Source: Bacteroidota bacterium (GTDB lineage: Bacteria > Bacteroidota > Bacteroidia > Chitinophagales > Saprospiraceae). From it: 64,000 bases of DNA. The stretch is taken from NCBI GenBank assembly GCA_016124585.1, contig WGNL01000010.1:248001-312000 (forward strand). The letters are read 5' to 3'. Below the pieces are notes generated by a model, which did not search any database, was not told the origin of the DNA, and worked only from the letters and a program-made list of their open reading frames with translations. The position numbers were made by a program, and so were the translations under genes. This document shows positions 26,601 through 34,729 of the stretch, piece by piece (position 1 is the stretch's first letter; each line of letters opens with the position of its first letter).

Positions 26601-26936
26601 CACTTCCCCGGCGCTGTGGTAGGTGAGCCGGGTGGCCTGGCCGCCTGCCGCTGGCATGACGAAGATGTCGAAATTGCCGTAGCGGTCGCTGGCGAAGGCC
26701 AGTTGCTGCCCGTCGTGTGACCAAACGGGGCTGTAATCATAGGCCTCATTGATGGTGAGCAAGGTAGCCGTGCCGCCGTCCGAGGAAACTTTGTAAAGGT
26801 CGCCTTGGTAGCTGAAGGCAATGGTTTTGCCGTCGGGCGAGATGGCGGGATACCGGAGCCACAGGGCTGTGTTTTGGGCATTTGTCGCTAATAAAAATGT
26901 GGCGAGGAATGCCAGGGTGCAGTTGATTTTTTTCAT
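23697..26936 (-). CDS. tricorn-type S41 peptidase with beta-propellers and PDZ domain
   Basis: 1079 aa from the Met at 26936, which opens a signal peptide ending near NAQN. Residues ~22-330 and ~340-690 are TolB/PD40-type propeller blades (AISPDGKTIAFS and similar). The tricorn core C1 domain follows, with ELNASHTGARY giving S767 and H768. Then come a PDZ domain (about 800-860) and the S41 domain with VVMSESNYSDAHMFPY, where S985 is the predicted nucleophile, and a Glu in LENQELEPDV. These match the tricorn tetrad Ser-His-Ser-Glu. It probably degrades peptides in the periplasm. A Lys/Glu/Asp-rich insert of about 35 residues (near 560-595) interrupts the second propeller. It is followed by its own terminator. 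Confidence 0.9.
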   Translation of the reverse strand: MKKINCTLAFLATFLLATNAQNTALWLRYPAISPDGKTIAFSYQGDLYKVSSDGGTATLLTINEAYDYSPVWSHDGQQLAFASDRYGNFDIFVMPAAGGQATRLTYHSAGEVPSDFTADNKSVIYTSSQGDDAANQQYPSGVLPELYSIPVTGGMPRQIITTPAEDAHFNADGSVLVFHDRKGYEDEFRKHHTSSVTRDVWKYDLKSKKYTQLSSFEGEDRSPVFAQNQQDIYFLSEKSGSFNIWKMDLNGGNEKQVSQLDTHPVRYLSMSKDGLLCFSYNGELYTMREGGQPKKLTVNVVNDGRYNPEKILPVKGDISEMALSPNGKEVAFVFRGEVFAASVKEGTTRRITDTPEQERSISFSPDGRSILYAGERDGSWNVYQTSLTRPEEKYFFSSTILKETPVIATAAEEFQPEFSPDGKEVAYLEERTTLKVVNLASKAVRTIMPGDKNYSYSDGDQHYQWSPDGKWFLVEFLQDKQWIGQAGLVSADGGKEIFNLTKSGYGSAQPRWAMDGKAMTFFSDRDGMKNDASWGGQADVYAMFFTQETFDKFKLNKEDFDLKKEDEDKDKEKKEEEKKEDEKKKDEKEKPVEPLKFELNGIEDRKVRLTIHSSDLADAQLSKDGEKLFYLAKFEKGFDLWQTEIRTKDTKILAKLGAENVGGIIMDKEGKNLFILADGGISKIEIEGGKREGVGVGGEMVLNEAVERQYLFEHAWRQVQKKFYKVDLQGTKWDFYKKEYERFLPYINNNYDFANMLSELLGELNASHTGARYRPHPENADQTAALGLFYDQNYTGTGLKIEEVMEKSPVVKSDSKIKAGVVIEKIDGNEITAITNYQSLLNRKSGKNTLLSLYDPSSKKRWDEVVKPISLGEEGELRYQRWVERCRFLVDSLSGGKIGYVHVRGMNDQSYRTVYEDALGKNAGKEALVVDTRFNGGGWLHDDLATFLSGKEYMTFMPRGQNLGNEPQFKWHRPSAVVMSESNYSDAHMFPYTYRALGIGKLIGMPVPGTGTAVWWEGLQNGIVFGIPQVGMVGSDGKYLENQELEPDVKAPNEPGEVSKGRDQQLEAAVKALKEVLKP

Positions 26937-27078
26937 ACCGAAATTAATGATTTTTGATTTGGTTGAAGGAGGGCGAAAGGTAGGCAAAGTTGCAGGAAGT
27001 GGGAGAGAAGGGTAGAAGTCTGTAACACCAAGAGGCTGTGCCATAAATCATTTGCAACTTGACATGTGCAGAATAAAT

Positions 27079-27142
27079 GAGCACAGAGGCGCAGAGACGC
27101 AGAGAATCGTTTTGAACTCTGTGTCTCTGCACCTCTGTGTTC
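27079..27142. repeat. intergenic inverted repeat, 26-bp arms with three transitions
   Basis: Left arm 27079-27104 and right arm 27117-27142 match as reverse complements at 23 of 26 positions. The three differences are all transitions spaced nine bases apart. The arms are made of the repeated phrase gcagaga/cacagagg. The loop is 12 nt. It lies in the leader of the tricorn gene, 142 nt upstream of its start. Confidence 0.8.
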
Positions 27143-27150
27143 AAATTTAA

Positions 27151-27171
27151 TTTTTTGCCTTCGGCAAAAAA
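27151..27171 (-). terminator. short hairpin terminator after the TonB-domain gene
   Basis: Perfect arms ttttttgcc (27151-27159) and ggcaaaaaa (27163-27171) with a 3-nt loop. A and T tracts on both sides allow either direction. It is 34 nt beyond the stop of the minus-strand gene at 27206. Confidence 0.65.
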
Positions 27172-27205
27172 AGACCAAATGATAAAGCCTCTTTTTAGAC
27201 CAAAA

Positions 27206-27676
27206 TTATTGGAGCCTAAACGTGACCGGCATGGTCATTTGTACCCGAACTGGTACGCCTCGCTGTTTGCCGGGTATCCAATTCGGCATCAACTTAACAA
27301 CCCGTACCGCCTCCTCGCCGCATCCGGCGCCAATGTCACGGACGACGGTGGGGTCAGAAATTGTCCCATCTTTTTCTACCACGAATTTCACGTAAACCAC
27401 ACCTTGAATGCGGTTTGCTTTCGCAATGGCTGGGTACTCGTAGTTGTCAAGAAAGAATTTTTCAAACTTGTTCTTGGAGCATTCATTGAGCAGCTTTTTA
27501 TCCGTTTCCGATTCGCAGCCCGGGAAAAGCGGCTGGTTTTCTACCACTTTGTAAAGTGCTTCACCATCTTCCATGCTTTGTGGCGGCGGTGGAGGAGGGG
27601 GTGGCGCAGGTGGCTTTTGTGCAAAAATGGAAGTACTGATTAATCCACCGACGAGCAAAAAAAGGAATTTTTTCAT
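27206..27676 (-). CDS. secreted TonB C-terminal-domain protein
   Basis: 156 aa. An N-terminal signal peptide (ISTSIFAQ) is followed directly by a proline run (residues 21-32). After a short segment with FPGCESE, residues ~75-156 form a TonB C-terminal domain (YPAIAKANRIQGVVYVKFVVEKDG ends in VQMTMPVTFRL). It lacks the long proline arm and true membrane anchor of a classic TonB. It is more likely a periplasmic TonB-like protein of the kind common in Bacteroidota, perhaps binding outer-membrane receptors or peptidoglycan. No exbB/exbD nearby. Confidence 0.8.
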   Translation of the reverse strand: MKKFLFLLVGGLISTSIFAQKPPAPPPPPPPPQSMEDGEALYKVVENQPLFPGCESETDKKLLNECSKNKFEKFFLDNYEYPAIAKANRIQGVVYVKFVVEKDGTISDPTVVRDIGAGCGEEAVRVVKLMPNWIPGKQRGVPVRVQMTMPVTFRLQ

Positions 27677-27780
27677 GCGTTCAATTTTGGTAATTTATGA
27701 TGAAAATAGTTTTAGGATGCAAAATAAAGTGGTTATCACGGCTGATAGCTGAATACGAATATTTTTAACGATTTTCTGAT

Positions 27781-29190
27781 TTATACCGACAGCCGTCCCA
27801 GCAACCATTCCTTCTCCAGCACATTGGCCGACTCAATTTCATTCCCCAACGCCGATGCTGCACTGCGTTCGTGCGGGTTGAGCAGCAATATCTTTTTAGT
27901 AAAAAAAAGCAAACTCAAGTAGTGCTCCTTGTGATAGCCTATATTGGTTTTTCTTCGCAAAAACGCTTTGAAACTCGTCAGTAACGAGTCCAGTGCATCC
28001 CACTGCGCCGTCTCGAAATACATTTTCAGCAGCAGCACCTTGGCATCGAGCATCAATAAAAAATCATCGTCGCCGACCTGCGCCAGCAGCGGCATGGCCT
28101 CGGCGTAGTTTTTCTTCGTAAAATGGAGCTTGGCAAAGTTGAAGCAAAAACTGGATTCTTGGTGCCGAGGCTCCAACAGCTTTTTTTGCGCATGGATAAA
28201 TTGCTCCACCCAATCGAACTGTTGCAGGCCCAAGCCCAGCGCCACCACATTTTTATAAGTGAATCGGCTCAAAATTCCCCGCTCCAGAAGTGAGCCCCGC
28301 TCCAAGCCCAATCTGTACAGGTCGAATGCCTCCTGTACGAACTGTTGCGCCCCTACGTTCAGTTGCCGGATGCAAAAATTAATGCCCAACAGTAGGATGT
28401 CTTTCAACTCCGCTGCATCGAATTGATCGCCGTGCTGTTCCACCACGGAGCGGAAGGCCCGGAACTCGACTTCGTCGTTCTCGGTCAGGGCACGGTAGCA
28501 GTGGTAGTACAGTCCGATTTCTGGCGAGTTGAGTAGTGGGTTCCCCTCCAACCAATTGATTATCAAGCTCAAAAAAGAAAAATCGTAGGCTACTTTCACC
28601 ACCGCCTGGTGGGTCGACATGAGGCAAGCGAGCCGCAGTTTTCCGCTGATGGCGTAGAGGTCGAAGGCATTGTGGAGGTCTTGCAGGGCACTGTCACGGC
28701 TGCGTTTTTGGGTTTCGGAGAAGGTGTATTTCTCCAGTTCGAGGCGGTAACTGGTGTGCAGTTTTTCGAGACCGAGGGGCATGGCAGAAGCCTGTGAAGC
28801 AGTCGTTTGTGCAGCGTGTCGGAAATGTTTTTCCAACCCCCGCTCTCGGTAGCTGGCTAAAAGGGAAAGCCCCGCCTGCGCTGGTTCCCCGTCCCATTGC
28901 CGATAGGCGAGGAACCACTCGATTTTTTCTCGAAGGAAAGTAAACGTGTAGCGGAGTTGCCTGTCGTCGTAGGTTTGGCCGAGGAAGATTTTTTCGAAGA
29001 TTTCGGCCTTGTCGCAACTACCGTTTTCAGTCATTTCGGCATTCAGCAGTATTTGCCACAAAGCCGACACCTCCACCCTTCGATTGAAGAATGGCGAGGC
29101 AAGGAACTGGTGCAGTTCCCGTTTTTCTACCCCTGTGAGCGAATTTAAAAGGGAAAAAAGTTTTGGGTCAGAGAATTTAGTTTTTGACAA
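27781..29190 (-). CDS. conserved alpha-helical protein, paralogue A (unknown function)
   Basis: 469 aa, no signal peptide. Almost all alpha-helical, with helix pairs suggesting a TPR-like solenoid. The N-terminus LFSLLNSLTGVEKRELHQFL aligns with LISLFNQLSGVEKREFTRFI of the protein at 34730, and the two stay similar to the end (FLRRKTNIGYHKEHYLSLLFF versus FIRRKKELAYHQSHYLGIIRF). Both genes are divergent from a giant T9SS protein of a second paralogous pair, so the unit is duplicated. A cytoplasmic regulatory or chaperone role for the neighbouring cargo is only a guess from position. Confidence 0.7.
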   Translation of the reverse strand: MSKTKFSDPKLFSLLNSLTGVEKRELHQFLASPFFNRRVEVSALWQILLNAEMTENGSCDKAEIFEKIFLGQTYDDRQLRYTFTFLREKIEWFLAYRQWDGEPAQAGLSLLASYRERGLEKHFRHAAQTTASQASAMPLGLEKLHTSYRLELEKYTFSETQKRSRDSALQDLHNAFDLYAISGKLRLACLMSTHQAVVKVAYDFSFLSLIINWLEGNPLLNSPEIGLYYHCYRALTENDEVEFRAFRSVVEQHGDQFDAAELKDILLLGINFCIRQLNVGAQQFVQEAFDLYRLGLERGSLLERGILSRFTYKNVVALGLGLQQFDWVEQFIHAQKKLLEPRHQESSFCFNFAKLHFTKKNYAEAMPLLAQVGDDDFLLMLDAKVLLLKMYFETAQWDALDSLLTSFKAFLRRKTNIGYHKEHYLSLLFFTKKILLLNPHERSAASALGNEIESANVLEKEWLLGRLSV

Positions 29191-29201
29191 AAGATGAAAT
29201 T

Positions 29202-29278
29202 AATGATGAATGATAAATGGTAAATGATGAATAAATATTGACAAAAAATTCATCATTCATCATTCATCATTTATCATT
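29202..29278. repeat. intergenic inverted repeat made of an aatgatga phrase
   Basis: Left arm 29202-29232 consists of aatgatgaatgataaatg-type phrases; right arm 29248-29278 is an imperfect reverse complement built from attcatcatt phrases repeated in tandem. It starts 12 nt upstream of the helical gene start and lies between two divergent genes, so it is not simply a terminator. Confidence 0.8.
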
Positions 29279-29361
29279 TTTATTATGACAAAACTACTTT
29301 TTTGTTTTTGCCTCACCGCATTTCTCCGCACATTTTTGCAGCATTAAAATTCTATTTGCAC

Positions 29362-32300
29362 ATGAAAAATCCAAAAACATTGAATCGCCTACTGTTTTCC
29401 CTTGCTTTTTGCCTTCAGGTTTTGCTGCTCCAAGCACAAACTTGGCAGATGGCTTACCCTGACATAGACCTTACCAACGGCGAAATCGAACCCACGCCAG
29501 ACGGCGGTTTTCTGGTTCCGCACACGGCGCAGGAAGGCACTTATTTCAAAGTGGACAAATTCGGCAACATTGAATGGACGGTGACGCCCCCGAATACCTA
29601 CACCGGCCAAGCCGTGGAACCTACCATTGATGGGAATTATGTCATCGCTGGCCAAAGTGTGACGAGCAACCAGTTTTTCCTTTCCAAAATCACCCCAACG
29701 GGCACGCTGCTGTGGACAAAATATTTCACCGTGCCAAACAACCAAGCGAACCGTGCCTTGTTAGCTGCTATCCCCGGCGGCGGGTTTTACTTTGGGGCAA
29801 ATATTAGCTACTTGGCAAAACTGGACGACGACGGCAATGTCCTCTGGGAAAAAACGACCACACCTTACAGCCCAACTTCCCTCGTGGCAAGCGACGATGG
29901 CGGGGCTGTTTTCGTGCTCAGCTTCAATGCTGTAACACCCGGCGATATGGGGCTTCGGAAAGTGGATGGCAACGGTGACATCGTTTGGACAAAAAATTAC
30001 GGTTCAGCGGATGAAGTCGGAGAAGCTGTGGCTAAGGCTTCCAACGGTGATTTCGTAGTGGCTTCTACACAAACAGTGAACGGCAACGCCAATTTTTTCA
30101 TTGTAAAAACCGATGCGGACGGCAATGCGTACTGGGAAAAAAACATCGGCAGCAACCTACCCGAATCGCCCAGTGCTATCACCCAAACCGCCGACGGCGG
30201 CTTTGCCGTGGCGGGTTTTCAGGATGATGGAATCTACCTGCAATACCTGCTGCGCTTGGATGCGCAAGGGGACTCACTCTGGGCGGAGAGCTACAACGAT
30301 GGCTTTTTCTACGATGTAAAAGAAACCGCTGCTGGCTATCTAGCGATGTTTGGCAGTCAGTCCTCTTTCAATGATATACAGATGGTCGTCGTAAATGCCG
30401 CTGGGAATTTTGACCCAATATTCAGTGGGGCTTTGTGGCAACGGGGTTACGCTGGTACCGATGCTACTTACTCTGAAATAGTAGCCACCCCCGATGGCGG
30501 CTTCCTGAGCAGCAGTGGCGGCGAAGCGGTAGCTTTCAAGACCGACCCTGATGGCCACCAGCTTTGGACCTATGAACTGCCCGATTCGTTGGATACGCAT
30601 TTCGGCGGAGATGTGGCCATTTTGCCAGATGGCAATTACCTCGTGGTGGGTGGAGCGACCATCAACTCGCCTTTCCACCACTATATTTTCAGCGCAAAAC
30701 TGAATCCTAATGGGAATCTCGTCTGGCTAAAACTTTACCCCTACACCGGGGTGGGAACCTCTGGCCACAGCGTGGCGGTGGCGGCTGATGGCGGTATTTT
30801 CATCGGCTCGCCGTACAATATGCTGCTGAAAACAGATGCAAACGGAAACCTTCTTTGGCAATTGCCAGCCTTGAATTATTCTGTGAAAGACCTCATTGCC
30901 ACGGCAGACAGCGGCGCAGTTTTTTTGGTCAATGATGCCGTGGTGGCCGACCCCATCCTCATCATCCGTAAAGTGAACGCCAACGGCGGATTTGTTTGGG
31001 AAAAAAGCCTTACCAGCACGGGCAACGAGTACGTGGGTCGCAGCCTCGCACCTACCAGCGATGGCGGTTTTTCGCTCACAGGTTATCTGAGGTACGGAAC
31101 GCCTTCTCCCAGTGAAAATGGCAGCGACCTGTTCATGATGAAATTCGATGCCAACGGTAACCAGCTTTTCGAGCAGGTGTTTCCGCAACCTGATGTGGAA
31201 GTTGGCGCTGAAATCCAGCAGACAATGGACGGCGGCTACGCCGTCACGGGTTACAAAACAGTACCGGTCAGCCGCTACGTCTGGTTCTGGCGGCTCGACC
31301 CACAGGGCAATTTGCTTTGGGAGAAAAACTATTTCAAAAGTGAAGGGCTTAGCTTGGACGAACTTTCCGACGGCGGTTTCATCCTGCTTACCCGTGGCCT
31401 TCGGCTCATCCGTACCGATGCGCAGGGCGAAGTTTTTCAAAACCTCATCCAAGGAAATGTGACGCAGGACCAGAACGGAGACTGTAATTTCCAGAGCGGC
31501 GAACCAGGTCTGGATGGCTGGCAAGTGAGCGCTGAAAATGATTTCATCGCTGTAACTTTCACCGATGCCAATGGCAATTACGAAATCCCAGTGGACACGG
31601 GCGACTACGTACTGACCTTTACCCCGCCGCAGAACACTTGGCAGCCGTGCCAAGCCAATTTGAGCACAAGTTTCACTGCCACGCCTGCCACCAACAATTT
31701 GGGGTACCTCATGGCACAGTCCACAACGCAGACAACTAGCACGATTTCGGGCTATGTTTTTATTGACGAAGACGGCGACTGCGTGCAGGATGCCAATGAA
31801 ATCGGCCTCGCTGGCTGCACCGTTTGGGCAGCGACGGAGAGCAATTTTCAGACCCCTCAATGGACGACGGTGACAGATGCCAATGGTTTTTACAGCTTCA
31901 CCTTGCCCGCTGGCACGGACTACTACTGGATTTATTTGCCCAACTCCTCTAACAACCCATTTTGCCAAGCCTGTGACAACAACTGGCTTCAGTTCCTGAA
32001 CGTCACCCCGCTGACCCACAATATTGGCGTGCAATGTCAGCCGCCCTTTGCGCAGCACCTCACCGGTTTTGTTTTTTACGATGAAAATGAGAACTGCCAA
32101 CCTGATTTCGGCGAGCATGGCCTTGACGGCTGGGTGCTTGATGTGGTGAAAATCGGGACGACCGATACTTTTCAAATTGAGAGCGCAAACTTCCCAGGCG
32201 GCAATTTCTCGGTGCCAGTGGACACAGGCAACTACCTTTTGACCATCACCCCACCGAATTACCTGTACCTGCCTTGCCAGTTTGCCTACACGGTCTTTGT

Positions 32301-34683
32301 CAGTTCGCTCGGAGCGCCCACGGTTTACATCCCACTGATGCCACTCACGCTTTGCCCAAAACTCACAGTGGATGTAGGTACAGCCTTTCTAAGACCTTGT
32401 CGGTCAAGCACTTATTATGTACAATACTGCAACGAAGGTACTGGCACTGCCAGTGATGCCTACGTCGAAATTGCCTTCCCGCCATCCCTCACGGTGGACA
32501 GTTCGGAGATAACGGGCGTGGCCCTACCGGGCAATGTATGGCAGTTCCAATTGGGTGAAATTCCCGTAGATTCTTGTGGCAGTTTTTGGATAAAAGCCTT
32601 CCTCAAATGCTCCGATCCAGTCGGCCTGACCTACTGTGTGGATGCCCATATTTACCCGGACAGCATCTGCGGGCCAACCAATATCCAGTGGGACGGCAGC
32701 AGCGTCGAACTCAGCGCCAACTGCCTGGGCGACAGTGTGGTGTTGAGCATCACCAATGCGGGCTGGGGCGACATGAGCGAGCCGCTGAACTTCATCGTCG
32801 TGGAGGATAATGTGCTTATCCGGGACAGCACGTTCCAATTGCCAGCAGGCGGCACAACGCAGGTTGCCGTGTACCCGAACGGCGCCACCATCGTCCTATC
32901 GGCGCAGCAGGCGGCCAACCACCCCGGGATGTCCATGCCCATCGTTTTCGTGGAGGGCTGCGGGCAGGACAGCATCAGTCTGGGCTTCGTGACCCAGTAC
33001 CCGCAGGACGATGCCGATTGTTTTATCGCCACGGACTGCCACGAGAGCGTCGGTTCTTTCGATCCCAACCGCAAATCTGCCCAGCCGAAGGGCGTGACGG
33101 ATGCTCATTTCATCGAAAACACGACCGATTTGAACTATCAAATCAATTTCCAAAATTTGGGTACAGCGCCTGCGCAGACCGTGGTGATTTTGGATACTCT
33201 TTCACAATTTCTGGATACGGCTCGGCTGGAACTTGGGGCTGCTTCGCATCCGTATTCTTTTGAGTTGCTGGCGCAAAATGTGTTGAAATTCACCTTCGAA
33301 AATATCCAGTTGCCAGCGGCCAGTGCGGACTACGACGCTTCCATCGGCTTCTTGAAATTCAGGGTAAAACAGCGCCCCGGCAACCTTCCCGGCACGGTCA
33401 TCAACAACCAAGCGGGTATCTATTTTGACTTCAATGCGCCCGTGATTACCAACACGGTGACGCACCGGATTCCGTTGCCTCAAATGTTTGAAAATCAAAC
33501 CGTTAGCCTCTGTGCTGGCGAGTCCTGGAATGGCCAGATTTTCACTTCGGACACCCTGCTGACCGACACATTGCGCTTTGCATTTTTTGATAGTATTTTC
33601 ATCACAAACCTGCATTTGCAGCCAGCCATTTCTACTACGCTTTCTGAAACACTTTGCAACGGCGGCAGCCTCACCGTCAACGGCACAGTGTACGACGAGT
33701 CGAACCCAAGCGGCACGGAGGTTTTCATTGGCGGTAGCTACCTCGGCTGCGACTCTACAGTTTTTGTGCAGTTGAGCTTCAATTCAGTGGTTTCAAGTGA
33801 AATAACGACGACCCTCTGTGCAGGGGAAAGCTTGTTCATTGGCAACACAATTTTCAACGAACCCAACCCAGTCGGCGAAGTGGTTTTCCCCAACGGCAGC
33901 TACCTCGGCTGCGATTCCGTGGTTCAGGTTAACCTGTCTTTCTACCCCGTTTTCAGCAGCAATTTCACCGTTGAAATTTGCCCAAACGAAAGCGTCATCG
34001 TAAACGGAACGGTCTATGACGCCAACCACTTGATGGGGACTGAGGTGATGCCTTCCAGCACAACAGGTTGTGATTCAACGGTTTACGTGTCGCTGACTTT
34101 GTTGCCGTCACCTGAATCTGAACTGGATATTACGATTTGCGATGGCGATTCTTACCTGTTCGGCAGTGAATACCTAGCGGTAGCTGGAAATTATACCCAA
34201 GTGCTGATGGCCGACAACGGCTGCGACAGCACTGTTCATTTGGCGCTCACCGTTTTGCCGCTTTCGGTAATGGAAATTGATACTTCGGTTTTGTCAGGTA
34301 CGGAAGTTTTCGGAGTGTTGGTTACAGCAGACACAGTTTTCACCCAAACTTTTATGGATGAAAACGGCTGTTCGTTTCGCATTGTGACTGCTCACCTGAC
34401 AACAGATACGAGGCAGGAGCCTGAAAAATTGCAGTTGTTTTCCATTGCGCCAAATCCAAGTTCTGGCAATTTCACCATCAGGGGCCAATTGGCGACGGGC
34501 GCTTTTTGCGAAGCGAAAATTCTGGATGCTTACGGGCGTACTGTCGTGCAATTATTTGACAATGAATGGATTGCAGGTAATTTCAGCCAAAAACTTAGCT
34601 TGCCGGACTTGCCTTCGGGACTGTATTTTGTCAGCTTCGCAACGGATGGGGAGCGGCAAGTTTTGAAACTGGTGAAAGAGTAA
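29362..34683 (+). CDS. giant T9SS-sorted surface protein, module copy A (propeller, SdrB-like, DUF7619-like, repeats)
   Basis: 1773 aa from the ATG at 29362, which begins the signal peptide (ending LLLQAQ). Residues ~27-690 are repeated propeller-like blades with a recurring DGG-F/Y ... DANGN ... W-K pattern. Three SdrD-B/prealbumin-like domains follow (about 697-1000: QDQNGDCNFQSGEPGLDGW; DEDGDCVQDANEIGLAGC; DENENCQPDFGEHGLDGW), then a DUF11-like region. A domain I take to be DUF7619 comes next (about 1227-1373, SFDPNRKSAQPKG ... GIYFDFNAPVITNT). Four or five Cys-containing repeats of 50-60 aa carry the signature GSYLGCDSTVFVQL. The end is a T9SS tail (SIAPNPSSGNFTI). Probably an adhesin-like or structural surface protein. 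Confidence 0.85.
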   Translation: MKNPKTLNRLLFSLAFCLQVLLLQAQTWQMAYPDIDLTNGEIEPTPDGGFLVPHTAQEGTYFKVDKFGNIEWTVTPPNTYTGQAVEPTIDGNYVIAGQSVTSNQFFLSKITPTGTLLWTKYFTVPNNQANRALLAAIPGGGFYFGANISYLAKLDDDGNVLWEKTTTPYSPTSLVASDDGGAVFVLSFNAVTPGDMGLRKVDGNGDIVWTKNYGSADEVGEAVAKASNGDFVVASTQTVNGNANFFIVKTDADGNAYWEKNIGSNLPESPSAITQTADGGFAVAGFQDDGIYLQYLLRLDAQGDSLWAESYNDGFFYDVKETAAGYLAMFGSQSSFNDIQMVVVNAAGNFDPIFSGALWQRGYAGTDATYSEIVATPDGGFLSSSGGEAVAFKTDPDGHQLWTYELPDSLDTHFGGDVAILPDGNYLVVGGATINSPFHHYIFSAKLNPNGNLVWLKLYPYTGVGTSGHSVAVAADGGIFIGSPYNMLLKTDANGNLLWQLPALNYSVKDLIATADSGAVFLVNDAVVADPILIIRKVNANGGFVWEKSLTSTGNEYVGRSLAPTSDGGFSLTGYLRYGTPSPSENGSDLFMMKFDANGNQLFEQVFPQPDVEVGAEIQQTMDGGYAVTGYKTVPVSRYVWFWRLDPQGNLLWEKNYFKSEGLSLDELSDGGFILLTRGLRLIRTDAQGEVFQNLIQGNVTQDQNGDCNFQSGEPGLDGWQVSAENDFIAVTFTDANGNYEIPVDTGDYVLTFTPPQNTWQPCQANLSTSFTATPATNNLGYLMAQSTTQTTSTISGYVFIDEDGDCVQDANEIGLAGCTVWAATESNFQTPQWTTVTDANGFYSFTLPAGTDYYWIYLPNSSNNPFCQACDNNWLQFLNVTPLTHNIGVQCQPPFAQHLTGFVFYDENENCQPDFGEHGLDGWVLDVVKIGTTDTFQIESANFPGGNFSVPVDTGNYLLTITPPNYLYLPCQFAYTVFVSSLGAPTVYIPLMPLTLCPKLTVDVGTAFLRPCRSSTYYVQYCNEGTGTASDAYVEIAFPPSLTVDSSEITGVALPGNVWQFQLGEIPVDSCGSFWIKAFLKCSDPVGLTYCVDAHIYPDSICGPTNIQWDGSSVELSANCLGDSVVLSITNAGWGDMSEPLNFIVVEDNVLIRDSTFQLPAGGTTQVAVYPNGATIVLSAQQAANHPGMSMPIVFVEGCGQDSISLGFVTQYPQDDADCFIATDCHESVGSFDPNRKSAQPKGVTDAHFIENTTDLNYQINFQNLGTAPAQTVVILDTLSQFLDTARLELGAASHPYSFELLAQNVLKFTFENIQLPAASADYDASIGFLKFRVKQRPGNLPGTVINNQAGIYFDFNAPVITNTVTHRIPLPQMFENQTVSLCAGESWNGQIFTSDTLLTDTLRFAFFDSIFITNLHLQPAISTTLSETLCNGGSLTVNGTVYDESNPSGTEVFIGGSYLGCDSTVFVQLSFNSVVSSEITTTLCAGESLFIGNTIFNEPNPVGEVVFPNGSYLGCDSVVQVNLSFYPVFSSNFTVEICPNESVIVNGTVYDANHLMGTEVMPSSTTGCDSTVYVSLTLLPSPESELDITICDGDSYLFGSEYLAVAGNYTQVLMADNGCDSTVHLALTVLPLSVMEIDTSVLSGTEVFGVLVTADTVFTQTFMDENGCSFRIVTAHLTTDTRQEPEKLQLFSIAPNPSSGNFTIRGQLATGAFCEAKILDAYGRTVVQLFDNEWIAGNFSQKLSLPDLPSGLYFVSFATDGERQVLKLVKE

Positions 34684-34691
34684 AATAAATT

Positions 34692-34721
34692 AGCTGGCAG
34701 CGGATGAAAACGCTGCCAGCT
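34692..34721. terminator. hairpin terminator between convergent module genes
   Basis: Perfect 11-bp arms agctggcagcg (34692-34702) and cgctgccagct (34711-34721), then a T-rich run on the plus strand. It begins 9 nt after the stop of the giant gene and ends 9 nt from the stop of the convergent helical gene. Confidence 0.88.
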
Positions 34722-34729
34722 TTCTTTTT

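Noticed and set aside
30727-32175. 482-codon minus-strand frame inside the giant module-A gene
   Set aside because: Antisense shadow of a high-confidence T9SS protein; no domain, start context or signal recognised.
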